48,178 nucleotides of DNA, from positions 1 through 48,178 of the forward strand of contig JAKVCU010000024.1 in NCBI GenBank assembly GCA_022448955.1. The letters are read 5' to 3'. Every line of letters begins with the position of its first letter. The first letter of the stretch is position 1. The notes under the pieces are model-generated. The model ran no database searches. It was given only the letters and a program-made list of their open reading frames with translations, and was not told the origin of the DNA. Of this stretch, positions 1 to 8,525 are shown piece after piece. The position numbers and the translations under genes were made by a program. This DNA comes from Saprospiraceae bacterium. Lineage in GTDB: Bacteria; Bacteroidota; Bacteroidia; Chitinophagales; Saprospiraceae.

Positions 1-54
1 TTTTGTAATTCAAGCTGATCTATTTATTTCTGAATCCCTATTAAATAATTGGTG

Positions 55-729
55 ATGAGATCATTAACATATATTTTATTATTGGTAGCTGTATTATTCT
101 CCAATTGCACGGCTGAGGGCCAAAACAAAAAGGAAGGCAAAGAGGTAGTGACCATAAAAGACTACCTAGAAGCGAACAAAAAGGATTACTCTACATATGC
201 GGTAACCACCTTCGCAGGAGGCTGCTTTTGGTGTACAGAAGCTGCTTTTGAAAGAATTGAGGGTGTAATAGACGTCATCAGTGGCTACTCAGGTGGTGAA
301 AAGAAAAATCCAGGATATTACGAAGTGGCAAGCGGTGCAACTAAGCATGCCGAAAGTATTCAAATCTACTTCGATCCTGAAGTGGTGAGTTTTGAAAAAT
401 TATTAGAAGTTTTCTTTGTCGCACATGATCCTACTCAAGTCAATCGTCAAGGGCCAGATGTAGGACCACAGTATCGCTCAGAGATTTTCTACCATGATGA
501 AGCGCAAAAAACAGCCGTAGAGACGTTTTTCCAAAAGGAAGAAGAAAATTTTGACAAGCCGATTGCGACTTTAGTCAATCCGTATAGAGAGTTTTGGGTA
601 GCCGAAGCTTACCATCAAGATTTCTATGAACTTAACCCTAATCAGTCTTATGTAAGAGCGGTGAGTCGTCCGAAGGTATTAAAAGTGGAGAAGAAATTTA
701 AGTCTATTTTGAAGGAGAAGTTTAAGTAG
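55..729 (+). CDS. msrA: Peptide-methionine (S)-S-oxide reductase MsrA, lipoprotein form
   Basis: Reduces methionine-S-sulfoxide in oxidised proteins. The GGCFWC motif carrying the catalytic cysteine is clear near residue 57, and the family blocks around GYSGG, HAE and DPTQVNRQGPDVGPQYRS follow, so the domain is complete and has no fused MsrB. The N-terminus is a lipoprotein-type signal: a short hydrophobic stretch ending in FSNC, which puts the lipidated Cys at residue 18. An envelope location facing the periplasm is inferred. Asn just before the Cys is an unusual lipobox residue. The frame stays open upstream through TTG and GTG codons, but ATG at 55 gives the normal signal peptide. The gene converges on the 5'-nucleotidase gene, with a hairpin between them. 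Confidence 0.93.
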   Translation: MRSLTYILLLVAVLFSNCTAEGQNKKEGKEVVTIKDYLEANKKDYSTYAVTTFAGGCFWCTEAAFERIEGVIDVISGYSGGEKKNPGYYEVASGATKHAESIQIYFDPEVVSFEKLLEVFFVAHDPTQVNRQGPDVGPQYRSEIFYHDEAQKTAVETFFQKEEENFDKPIATLVNPYREFWVAEAYHQDFYELNPNQSYVRAVSRPKVLKVEKKFKSILKEKFK

Positions 730-751
730 AGGTTTTGTGACTGTGTGAGGG

Positions 752-790
752 AGTGACTTTGAGCTATTTGTAATTATGCTCAAAGTCACT
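752..790. terminator. Bidirectional terminator between msrA and the 5'-nucleotidase gene
   Basis: A perfect 13-bp inverted repeat (752-764 and 778-790, AGTGACTTTGAGC and its complement) encloses a 13-nt loop. A T-rich stretch follows on the + strand. It lies between the stop codons of two convergent genes and so can serve both. Confidence 0.75.
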
Positions 791-808
791 TTCTTATTTG
801 TTTGGTTA

Positions 809-3172
809 TCACTTCTTAATAATGGCCAAGGTACTCATATTACCATTTGCATTTACCGTAAGGTAATAAGTACCTGCTGGAACATCTAGCTGAATGGTCT
901 GCTGTTGAGCACCTGCATCCTGTGTAGTATTTACGTAAGTAGCTAAACGCTGACCTAAGGTATTGGATAAATAAAGCTGTACTTGACCAGCATCTTCCAT
1001 TTGGTAGTTTACGACTAAGTCTTCAGTTGTTGGGTTTGGAGCAGCCGTTAACTCGAATGCTAATTGGGTATTGCCTAAAGTCGTTTGCGGCAATCCTTGT
1101 AAGCCAGAACCGACTGTTGTAATACGACCTTCCCCTCCTGCTGGATAATGGCCAATATTGATTTCACCTGCTAAGGCATTTTCAATATAATTTTGAAGTG
1201 CTTGCTGATAACTTACCCCCAATACACTGAACGAAGCAGCACGAAATGGATACTGATCACCACCACGAGCTAAGAAGTCAGTAGTTGCAATAGTAATATC
1301 TGGAGCACTAGCAACAAGTTCACCATTAGCAACAACTGCTGTACCATCTGCTAGCGTGACAGAAACAATTCTTGCACCTTCTGACGTTACATTACCATCT
1401 GCATCTAAGCTTTGTGGGCTGCCATCTGGATCATAAACCACGGTGCAGCCTGCTACTTGAGCGAAACGGCCGCTCACAGACTCTACGCGAGAGACGGCAT
1501 TTTCAAGAATTTCTTTAAACTGTGCAGCAGGAAGTGGTTCGATAACAGAAACGAAGTTGGAAAATGGCAACATATTAAATGTGGTCAAGACAGAAATTTC
1601 AGTCCCCGCATCGATCATATTATTGTTACGAATACCGCCACCATTTTGAATGGCTACATTTGGTACTGGTGTGCCAAACTCAAGCGCTAATTCTCTTGCT
1701 TGCCATAAGAGTGCATCAGCAATGAGGTTCCCTTCGTTAGTTTCCATCGTACGTATACTATGACGACGACCATCTAAATCCACTTCTGTGATTCCTATAA
1801 TGGTATTTGCTAAGCTCTCCACAAATTCACTAACTGGTGTTTCTACAGCATCTACCAAATCTTGGTTGGGATCGTCTGCTTCTACCCGTACTGGATTTCC
1901 ATTTAGGTGAATTATATTGCCAAGTGGATCGAAGGTGATCATCAAATTGCCAATGTATTTATACTCACCCGGAGTTCCTACGATATATACCTCTTTACCA
2001 TCCGCATCTTGGGTAGTCAGAGGATATGCTCCAAAAACTTCTTGACCATTTAATGCGATAGCAGGATCATTTGTCAATAATTCATTTCCACCACCAGCAA
2101 TAATAAGATCTAAGCCCGTCAGCTGTGTCGCCAATTCTAGTTCTTCATGAATACTTTGCAGATGAGAAATCATAATAACTCTTTCAATACCTGCCGCTAA
2201 AAAAGCATCAATTTGTTCTTGAGCAATATTTACCAAATCGTCATCAACTTTTACATTGCCTGGAGAGCTAATAAAAGGAAGGTTTGGTGTGGTCAAGCCA
2301 AATACGCCAATAGGAATTTCACCCCGAAAAACGATCGTGCGTTCTCTGATTCGATCATCTTCAACCAATGCTTGCAAATCTGGTTCTTCTGAAAAGTCAA
2401 GATTAGCACTTAAAAAGGGAGCAGCGGTATCTTCGATTAAACGTTGCAATAAATCTGGTCCAAAATCAAAGTCATGGTTGCCAAGAGAGATTGCATCATA
2501 AGCGAATGCATTCATCGCAATCGCATCGTATAATAGATCCTCTTCTGCTAAGGTTAGGTTAGCGTTAAATTGAGGTCCAGCTAAGAAATGATCACCAGAA
2601 GATAATAAAATACTTTGGAAGCCCTCTATAAATGCTTGAGAGCGAAGACCATCTAATCTTCTTTTAAATGCTCCTACCCCACCCATACCATCTTCGTCAG
2701 GAAGCAGTTTAGATTCACCATTACTATTATGTAAGACTTGTAATTGGAAGCAATTATCATATATCGCAAACTCCACAAAGTTAGCCGTCAACTCACTACA
2801 GACGCTTGCTAATTGTACTTCTGCTGCATTTTGCCCTACTTCTGCAGTAATTGCACCTGCATAAGAAAAGCCCCATACACGATAAACCCCTCCTGGATCA
2901 AACATATTCAAATCAATCACTGTATTCCCTGTAGTGAAAAGGATGTTATTATTCTCATCTGTAATAACAAAAGCGATCGGTGTGGGAGTAGCAGAGGTTT
3001 TGAACCTGTACACATTTTGCTCTGTTGGGAGTTCTGGACAAATCCCAATTTGTGTCAAATCAGTGGTAGTAGAAATTTCTAAACCTGATGCACATTGGCC
3101 CGAGGCATTACTAGAAAGAAGAAGGGATAGTCCTAGAAGGCCCAAAAATGGTAGAATATTTCTAAAATTCAT
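809..3172 (-). CDS. Secreted 5'-nucleotidase/metallophosphatase-like protein with T9SS type A tail
   Basis: About 787 residues from ATG at 3172; the frame runs 9 codons further up, but MNFRNILPFLG gives the proper signal peptide. Layout: signal peptide; an extra N-terminal module of about 130 residues (unrecognised); a calcineurin-like metallophosphatase domain (SSGDHF, LGNHDFDFG); the 5'-nucleotidase C-terminal domain with NGGGIRNN; and a type A sorting domain (from AAPNPTTEDL to LAIIKK). Export through the outer membrane by T9SS follows from the tail. The family hydrolyses nucleotides or other phosphate esters. Oddities: the first metal motif, normally ND-x-H or NDGES, reads NSNGES, so the usual Asp is Asn, and the later GH-x-H motif reads GGGNEL. 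The exact substrate, and whether both metal sites are filled, cannot be told. Confidence 0.85.
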   Translation of the reverse strand: MNFRNILPFLGLLGLSLLLSSNASGQCASGLEISTTTDLTQIGICPELPTEQNVYRFKTSATPTPIAFVITDENNNILFTTGNTVIDLNMFDPGGVYRVWGFSYAGAITAEVGQNAAEVQLASVCSELTANFVEFAIYDNCFQLQVLHNSNGESKLLPDEDGMGGVGAFKRRLDGLRSQAFIEGFQSILLSSGDHFLAGPQFNANLTLAEEDLLYDAIAMNAFAYDAISLGNHDFDFGPDLLQRLIEDTAAPFLSANLDFSEEPDLQALVEDDRIRERTIVFRGEIPIGVFGLTTPNLPFISSPGNVKVDDDLVNIAQEQIDAFLAAGIERVIMISHLQSIHEELELATQLTGLDLIIAGGGNELLTNDPAIALNGQEVFGAYPLTTQDADGKEVYIVGTPGEYKYIGNLMITFDPLGNIIHLNGNPVRVEADDPNQDLVDAVETPVSEFVESLANTIIGITEVDLDGRRHSIRTMETNEGNLIADALLWQARELALEFGTPVPNVAIQNGGGIRNNNMIDAGTEISVLTTFNMLPFSNFVSVIEPLPAAQFKEILENAVSRVESVSGRFAQVAGCTVVYDPDGSPQSLDADGNVTSEGARIVSVTLADGTAVVANGELVASAPDITIATTDFLARGGDQYPFRAASFSVLGVSYQQALQNYIENALAGEINIGHYPAGGEGRITTVGSGLQGLPQTTLGNTQLAFELTAAPNPTTEDLVVNYQMEDAGQVQLYLSNTLGQRLATYVNTTQDAGAQQQTIQLDVPAGTYYLTVNANGNMSTLAIIKK

Positions 3173-3313
3173 AAATATAGTTTTTGTTATGGTAGACAAT
3201 TAATTCACTAAAAAACAGCCTCCAGAATAGAGGATGAATTAGATAACGGGGAGTTTAATTTTAAAATATTGTACTCACATAGGTATGCAAGCCTATAGAT
3301 AAGGCATAAAATA

Positions 3314-4711
3314 TTATTTTTTGACTTCTTTTGAAATTTTATCAAGTTCTTGATCGATAGTTGATTTGGGAATCCACGTGCCCCTTAGCATGACGCCTTC
3401 AATTAGTTGTGTATAAGTAACATCATCCATTGGATTGGCATTTAGCAGAAGCAAGTCGGCTGCCATTCCTTCCTTTACAGTTCCAAAATGATCTTCTTCA
3501 TCCAGCCAAAGTGCTGGATTTGAAGTTCCTGCCTTTAAGGTACTATAAGTATCTAGTCCTGAATTAACCATTGCTTCTAATTCTTGATGAATAGAAAAGC
3601 CTGGTACATTGAATACCTGAGGAGAACCAGAACCAAGAAGAATATTGACACCTGTACGCTCTAGGCTGCGCAGTATTTTTTGGCGTAAGCTTATGTAATC
3701 TGCATATCTGAAAGCATCGTAATTTCTATCTTGGCGAATTCGATCTTTACTAACAGTCCATTGATTAATAAGACCTTGTGATACATAACGCATTTCGGGT
3801 TCATAACTAAAAGCGGAGGCAGACTTAGGCGTGAGCCAATTTTCTATTAAACTTTGGCAAGGGATGACCCAAACTCGTTTTGAAGCAGTTGCTACTGCTA
3901 AATCAGTGATATTAGAAATATCTGCCAAATGGGTGAAGTTAAAATCAAAGAAGCCAGCAGAATCTGCGTTTACATTAAATATTGAGGGTACCATACCTCT
4001 GATATAACCATCCATATATTCAATAGAAGCGTAGCTTTCTGATTTCAGAACACGCTTAATCCCTACTTTAGAAGGCACATGACCAGATAAGGGTATTTTT
4101 AATCGATTAGCTACTTTTACCACCTCATTAAAGATATCCAGCTTCAAGCCCGGGTGTATTTTGAGAAAATCGTAACCATCCAATTTGTATTTACTCACCT
4201 TTGAGCGGACTTCTTCAAACGAACGAAGCGTATTCCCATTAAGAGAAGGACTCGAGACAAAGATTCTAGGTGCGATAATTTCTCCTTTTTGTGATCTTTC
4301 TTTTAATTTTAGATGATAATCACTTCCGGTAGTAGAACGAATAGTTGTGATACCATTAGCCACATACAAATAAAGTGTTTGCAGAACATGCGCTTCACTA
4401 CCATCACGATCAGCTCTAGGCAATCTAGCCTGGGCGTCAGTAAGCCCTGGAAGAATAAATTTTCTGCGGCCATCAATTTCTAATGCGCCTTTTGGAATCT
4501 CAACCTCGTAAGAAGGGCCAATGGCAAGAATTTTATCCCCTTTAGTGATGAGGTGCTGATCAACTAAGACTTCCTCTTCATTAATCATTGGAAGGATATT
4601 AACATTCTTAAAAACAACTATACCATTGGATTTGGCCCTTGCATCTGTAGTATTCTGTGCTGATAATAAGCCTTGACTAAGCATCAGAATGACAAAGAGT
4701 AATATTCTCAT
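3314..4711 (-). CDS. Secreted amidohydrolase-like protein lacking most metal ligands
   Basis: 465 residues with a signal peptide (MRILLFVILMLSQGLLSAQ). The fold is that of imidazolonepropionase-like amidohydrolases: an N-terminal beta-sandwich strand set, the GLTDA turn, FLKIHPG, SGHVPS, PGFSIHQEL, NPA-x-W and the C-terminal GTVKEGMAADLLLLNANP. The ligand positions are mostly lost. The H-x-H after GLTDA is Q94-A-R96, the His of the IEH strand is Tyr232, and the Asp expected in the final GTD strand falls at Gly362 (GSGSP). Lys184 (usually carbamylated) and His211 remain. It is therefore probably not a metal-dependent hydrolase and may bind a ligand instead (inference). The reading frame is intact, so this is not simple decay. 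Confidence 0.8.
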   Translation of the reverse strand: MRILLFVILMLSQGLLSAQNTTDARAKSNGIVVFKNVNILPMINEEEVLVDQHLITKGDKILAIGPSYEVEIPKGALEIDGRRKFILPGLTDAQARLPRADRDGSEAHVLQTLYLYVANGITTIRSTTGSDYHLKLKERSQKGEIIAPRIFVSSPSLNGNTLRSFEEVRSKVSKYKLDGYDFLKIHPGLKLDIFNEVVKVANRLKIPLSGHVPSKVGIKRVLKSESYASIEYMDGYIRGMVPSIFNVNADSAGFFDFNFTHLADISNITDLAVATASKRVWVIPCQSLIENWLTPKSASAFSYEPEMRYVSQGLINQWTVSKDRIRQDRNYDAFRYADYISLRQKILRSLERTGVNILLGSGSPQVFNVPGFSIHQELEAMVNSGLDTYSTLKAGTSNPALWLDEEDHFGTVKEGMAADLLLLNANPMDDVTYTQLIEGVMLRGTWIPKSTIDQELDKISKEVKK

Positions 4712-4884
4712 AATTTTTGTCGATTTTACTTTTGGCTTTTTGTTTGGACTGACGGTTTCATTTATTCACCCATTGTCTAGAGAGCCACTTAATGCATATT
4801 TTATGTGGTACTAATATTATTTGCTTGTAGTCATCAGATCTAGACGAATAAGATCAAAAATTTTTCATCAGGAGGTTTTATCAA

Positions 4885-4908
4885 ATGAAACGCCTATATA
4901 AAAGATAA
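4885..4908 (+). other. Possible 7-residue leader peptide (MKRLYKR) with strong Shine-Dalgarno
   Basis: AGGAGG at 4870-4875 sits 9 bases before ATG at 4885, and the frame reads MKRLYKR then TAA. A hairpin with a T-run begins 8 bases later. In this phylum strong Shine-Dalgarno sequences are rare, which makes the match stand out. A translated leader controlling the terminator is an inference; chance is possible. Confidence 0.3.
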
Positions 4909-4915
4909 AATTTTG

Positions 4916-4955
4916 ATCTCCCTAAATTAATAGGAATTTAGGAGAGATTTTTTTA
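4916..4955 (+). terminator. Intrinsic terminator or attenuator hairpin
   Basis: ATCTC-CCTAAATT (4916-4928) pairs with AATTTAGG-A-GAGAT (4935-4948), giving a 13-bp stem with one bulged A and a 6-nt loop. It is followed directly by TTTTTTATTTCTT. It is oriented on the + strand, but no + strand gene longer than 7 codons lies upstream, so it ends either a short leader or an unseen small transcript. Confidence 0.6.
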
Positions 4956-4996
4956 TTTCTTCCCCTTCTTACTTCTTTATTTTCTACCATCTTCTC

Positions 4997-5004
4997 TACT
5001 TTTG
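4997..5004 (+). promoter_or_regulatory. Bacteroidota-type -7 box upstream of mtnA
   Basis: TACTTTTG matches the TAnnTTTG consensus of the phylum's primary sigma factor. No clean -33 TTTG is visible at the expected distance. A start about 10 bases downstream would give a 5' UTR of about 170 bases for mtnA, beginning after the upstream hairpin. Confidence 0.4.
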
Positions 5005-5181
5005 CAAAAGCAAAAAACGATTCGAACCAGTTTGAAAGTGTTTGCTTTGTTCTGCCAATATGCTAGTAACTATCCATATATCGATAATCGATACTGAGCA
5101 AATGATGGATGAAACAACTCTAAGGATGCATTTTTAGAGGAGCTGTTGCTGGCTGTTTTTAAAACAAATAAGAATACCATA

Positions 5182-6288
5182 ATGAAGATCAAAGGTCAAC
5201 ATTATCATACCATTTGGCTTAAAGCCGATGATCCTAATATCGTACAAATTATAGATCAAAGACATCTTCCGCATGCATTTGTCATAGAAGATTTAAAGAG
5301 TTTAGATGACTGTGCCCGTGCCATCAAAGAGATGCACGTAAGAGGTGCTCCTCTTATTGGTGTGACAGCTGCTTACGGTATGTACAAAGCCGCTCAGGAA
5401 GCACCTGAAAGAGATGGACTAGAAGAATATTTAGCGAAAGCTGCAGCACAACTACGTGATACGCGACCAACAGCTGTAGACCTTTTTCATTCGATAGCCC
5501 GATCAGAAATAGCTATGAAAGCAGGGCTATCAAAGGCAGAAAAAATTGCTATAGCGCTAAGGACTGCTCAAGAACTAGCTGCAGAAAGCATAACTTTTTG
5601 TCAAAAGATTGGTGCTTTTGGCTTAGCTATCATTGAAGAAATAAGTAAAAAGAAAAAAGGAGAAACCGTTCATATTCTGACGCATTGTAATGCAGGCTGG
5701 ATTGCCTGCATTGATTATGGGACGGCTACCGCCCCTATCTATATGGCACATGATAAGGGCATTGATGTGCATGTATGGGTAGATGAAACGCGCCCGCGTA
5801 ACCAAGGGGCAAGAATCACTGCTTTCGAATTACTCGAACATGGTGTACCACATACGGTTATTCCAGACAATACGGGAGGTCACTTAATGCAGCATGGGTT
5901 AGTAGATATGGTCATTGTAGGAACGGATCGAACTACTCGAAAAGGTGATGTAGCTAATAAGATTGGCACCTATCTAAAAGCACTAGCTGCACACGACAAT
6001 GATGTTCCATTTTATGTAGCAGCACCTTCTTCTTCTATAGATTTTACGCTTAGTGATGGATTAAAAGAAATTCCAATTGAACAAAGAGATCCAGAAGAAG
6101 TAAGATATGTGCAAGGCCAAATAAATGGTGAGATTGCTAAGGTATTAATTAGTCCAGAGAATAGTCCAGTTGTAAATTATGGTTTTGATGTTACCCCTTC
6201 TAAGTATGTAACAGGCTTAATTACGGAGCGAGGCGTCTGTACCGCTACGGAAGAGGGTATTACTGCATTGTATCCAGAGAAAAAATAG
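5182..6288 (+). CDS. mtnA: S-methyl-5-thioribose-1-phosphate isomerase (MtnA)
   Basis: Converts methylthioribose-1-phosphate to methylthioribulose-1-phosphate in the methionine salvage pathway; cytosolic. Start chosen at ATG 5182; the frame is open to a TTG at 5146, but conservation begins with MKIKGQHYHTIWL. Family features: RGAPLIG, THCNAGW with catalytic Cys169, DETRPRNQGARIT, catalytic Asp249 in VGTDRTTRKGDVANKIGT, and PSSSIDFTL near the end. The Cys-Asp spacing (80 residues) equals that of the Bacillus enzyme (160/240). Related eIF2B-like ribose-1,5-bisphosphate isomerases are the main alternative. At 368 residues it is of normal length. No other salvage gene is nearby. Confidence 0.9.
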   Translation: MKIKGQHYHTIWLKADDPNIVQIIDQRHLPHAFVIEDLKSLDDCARAIKEMHVRGAPLIGVTAAYGMYKAAQEAPERDGLEEYLAKAAAQLRDTRPTAVDLFHSIARSEIAMKAGLSKAEKIAIALRTAQELAAESITFCQKIGAFGLAIIEEISKKKKGETVHILTHCNAGWIACIDYGTATAPIYMAHDKGIDVHVWVDETRPRNQGARITAFELLEHGVPHTVIPDNTGGHLMQHGLVDMVIVGTDRTTRKGDVANKIGTYLKALAAHDNDVPFYVAAPSSSIDFTLSDGLKEIPIEQRDPEEVRYVQGQINGEIAKVLISPENSPVVNYGFDVTPSKYVTGLITERGVCTATEEGITALYPEKK

Positions 6289-6307
6289 TTCATATTTTCA
6301 TTAAAAA

Positions 6308-6350
6308 GGTAAAAAAATCATATTCACTCATTTTGATTTTACCAAAATGA
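6308..6350. terminator. Weak hairpins between convergent mtnA and lectin-OmpA genes
   Basis: Two competing foldings are visible: GGTAAAA (6308-6314) with TTTTACC (6337-6343), extended by ATCA/TGAT across a bulge, and TCATTTTG (6328-6335) with CAAAATGA (6343-6350). No long T-run follows, so terminator activity is uncertain. Confidence 0.3.
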
Positions 6351-6435
6351 TGAAAACCAACAAACACAAAGTTTAAAGGCTCGATTAGGCAAAAAATTAA
6401 TAGGAGATGAGTTGATATGATTCAGTCCCTCTTGG

Positions 6436-7521
6436 CTATGGGATAATACGAGTCATCCTAAACTCAATTCTTCTATTGAGCAATCTATCTGCTTTAGTGA
6501 GATTAGAGGTAACAGGGTAGGCCTCACCAAAGCCTTTGGCATTGATTCGACCTTTTGGTATTCCTTTTGAGATCAGGTATTTAGCGACAGCTTTGGCTCG
6601 AGCAGATGAAATGGCTTGATTAGCGCTTTCAGAGCCCTTATTATCTGTAAAACCAAAAACCTCTATCTTTGTATCTGGATATTTTTTAAGAAACTCAGCT
6701 AGCCGGTCTAATTCTACAAAAGAAGATGACCTAATTTTAGATTGCCCATTTTCAAATTGTAAAGATGGTAATGTAATAGTTTCACCACTGACTAATTGAT
6801 TTTGAAGGCTTGTGCTTAGTGGTATAATAGGTACAGCCTCTTTGAAGTCAATTTTTTCAAAACAAATAGCATGCCGATTCGTAAAACCGCCTGTTCCTGC
6901 TGTAACTCCCCAGTAAACTGTTGAGTTACCTTTAAAAATTTTGTGAATAATATCTTTTTTGAAGTAGATATATCCTTTACCATCTATATAAACAGTCATT
7001 TTCTTTTCGTCGGGCAACCAAACTATCCTAACGCGATGATCTTTGCAATCTTCTAGATTAGGCAGTCTATTAGGGCCAGCCATATTATAATCATGGTGGA
7101 TAATCCCATTTTTCAGGATAGCCACATGATCATAGCTAGGATCGAGAAGATGCTCATTTTCCCATGTATCAATTTCTATACCGACCGATGGTCGTAGGCC
7201 AGCGAAGCCCATACCTTCTCCTGCAAAACCTATCTTTTGTATTTTGGGATGAAAAACGAATACGATACCATCTGCACCATCCTCATCTCTACAGCCCAGC
7301 ATAACATCGAGTTCCATTTCGAAGGCTGCCCTTAGATCGATTGGTTTTTTGAACCAAAGTGAACCTGAAGACCAATTATTGTCATAAGTCAGTTGGTAAC
7401 ATTGATTAGCTGTAAGACGGGTATCCCCGCTAATTAGAAAGTCGTCAGGACTTAGCTTTAGGTTTTGTGCGAAGGAAAAAGTAATGCAGCAAAGAAAGAA
7501 AGGAAACAAAAATCTATTCAT
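6436..7521 (-). CDS. Secreted L-type lectin domain fused to OmpA peptidoglycan-binding domain
   Basis: 361 residues. A signal peptide (to about residue 18, SFAQ) is followed by a legume/L-type lectin domain at about 20-235: DGADGIVFVFHP, GIEIDTWEN, DHVAILKNG, VRIVWLPDEKKMTVYIDG and a C-terminal strand ending in KIDFKEA. An OmpA-family domain follows at about 250-360 with the peptidoglycan-binding residues in GFTDNKGS and SSARAKAVAKYL and the closing NRRIEFRM. The protein probably sits in the periplasm or outer membrane, anchored to the wall, and displays a glycan-binding domain. The ligand is unknown. The order lectin then OmpA occurs in Bacteroidota, but its role is not established as far as I know. 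Confidence 0.87.
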   Translation of the reverse strand: MNRFLFPFFLCCITFSFAQNLKLSPDDFLISGDTRLTANQCYQLTYDNNWSSGSLWFKKPIDLRAAFEMELDVMLGCRDEDGADGIVFVFHPKIQKIGFAGEGMGFAGLRPSVGIEIDTWENEHLLDPSYDHVAILKNGIIHHDYNMAGPNRLPNLEDCKDHRVRIVWLPDEKKMTVYIDGKGYIYFKKDIIHKIFKGNSTVYWGVTAGTGGFTNRHAICFEKIDFKEAVPIIPLSTSLQNQLVSGETITLPSLQFENGQSKIRSSSFVELDRLAEFLKKYPDTKIEVFGFTDNKGSESANQAISSARAKAVAKYLISKGIPKGRINAKGFGEAYPVTSNLTKADRLLNRRIEFRMTRIIP

Positions 7522-7719
7522 AGTGGTCGGGATTGAGTATTCTTATTTAGGCTTTAAACTTTTTACCCAAAATCAGGCAAAAAAGGCAGATAGGTGAAAA
7601 AGTTATGAATAAGTTCAGAAAAATTCCACAATAAATACCAAAAAATAGCTCAATCCCAACTGATCATATACCGAGTAAACCCTTGTGGCTTACTGCGGTA
7701 GGATACCTGATTGCAATTC

Positions 7720-8208
7720 TTATCGAGAGGCAGTCATCAGACTTTGTGTTTGAAGATTAATCTCAAACACTTCTGTATAGGTGCCATTCTGGTATTTGCC
7801 AGTAAGCCTTACGCCATCATTAGATGGATTTAATTGAACATCCTGAAGGCGCATGCGCCACTTTCCATTATTCATATCAAGTATAACTACGATATTATCC
7901 ACAGGAGTGATAAACATTTCGATACCTGAAGCGCGGTCAATCGTGAGTTGTTGACCACCTTTTTTAGCAAACCACTTGAGGGAAGTACTCGCAAAACCTT
8001 TTCTGTTTTTTTGAATTTCACCTCTAGCATGTTCTACTAGCTTAGCATGTTGTAATTCACTTTTACTAGTGATTGTAAATGGAAAGTTGTAAGATTGTGC
8101 ATCGGCAAGCTGCGTTTCGAGTTGCCTGAAAATTTGGACATCTGTTTGGCTGAATCCGCTTATTGCGAACAGCAACAAAGTGGCTAGCGTTAGTACATGG
8201 GATTTCAT
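7720..8208 (-). CDS. Small secreted protein of unknown function
   Basis: 162 residues with a clear signal peptide (MKSHVLTLATLLLFAISGFS, cleavage near residue 20). The mature part is mainly short strands with no Cys and no metal motif. There is a conserved-looking region around SLKWFAKKGGQQLTIDRASG and a C-terminal strand pair, GVRLTGKYQNGTYTEVFEI. I do not recognise a family. It stands alone, about 200 bases downstream (in its transcription sense) of the 3' flank of the hairpin region at 8475-8507. Confidence 0.75.
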   Translation of the reverse strand: MKSHVLTLATLLLFAISGFSQTDVQIFRQLETQLADAQSYNFPFTITSKSELQHAKLVEHARGEIQKNRKGFASTSLKWFAKKGGQQLTIDRASGIEMFITPVDNIVVILDMNNGKWRMRLQDVQLNPSNDGVRLTGKYQNGTYTEVFEINLQTQSLMTASR

Positions 8209-8525
8209 TTCGACTAATTTAATTGTTTACGGGATTCTATCATTTATGCTTGTATAGCTAAAAATGTTACAAATACACAAATGATATTTTTTTTGGATAT
8301 ATGTTCTTTGACTATAAAATTAATAAAAAAATGGATGCCGTGCAGATGAAACCTTAGGCCTTCCATACTTTTTGGACTAATTTTTTTGAAAAAGTCACTA
8401 CAGAATAGAATTATTGGATTTTTTTTAGGAAAAAAATAAAATATGGCGAGTAAGCAAGTAGAAGAAATGAAATTAAAAAGCAGAAGCCTATTCAGCTTCT
8501 GCTTTTTTTATTTTTAAAATTTATT
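8209..8525. other. AT-rich intergenic region
   Basis: 317 bases. Apart from the strong hairpin at 8475-8507, which ends the gene at 8526-8945, I see only A/T-rich runs and no ORF or repeat. It must contain the promoter of the gene at 7720-8208, but no clear -7/-33 pair is visible. Confidence 0.6.
8475..8507. terminator. Strong bidirectional terminator hairpin
   Basis: A perfect 13-bp stem (AAAAAGCAGAAGC at 8475-8487 with GCTTCTGCTTTTT at 8495-8507) encloses a 7-nt loop, with T-runs on either strand. It lies just downstream of the gene at 8526-8945. Confidence 0.85.

Larger units (their letters stand above)
4712..5181. other. Divergent intergenic region with leader-like elements upstream of mtnA
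   Basis: 470 bases between the amidohydrolase-like gene and mtnA. It holds, in + order, a 7-codon ORF with a strong Shine-Dalgarno (4870-4908), a hairpin plus T-run (4916-4955) and a TAnnTTTG promoter box (4997-5004), each listed separately. Nothing coding was seen in the remainder. Confidence 0.6.

Noticed and set aside
1412-3203. Several + strand ORFs of 81-92 codons (1412-1690, 2256-2501, 2813-3082, 2934-3203)
   Set aside because: They lie wholly antisense to the 5'-nucleotidase gene, have no family pattern and unusual composition, and are shadows of it.
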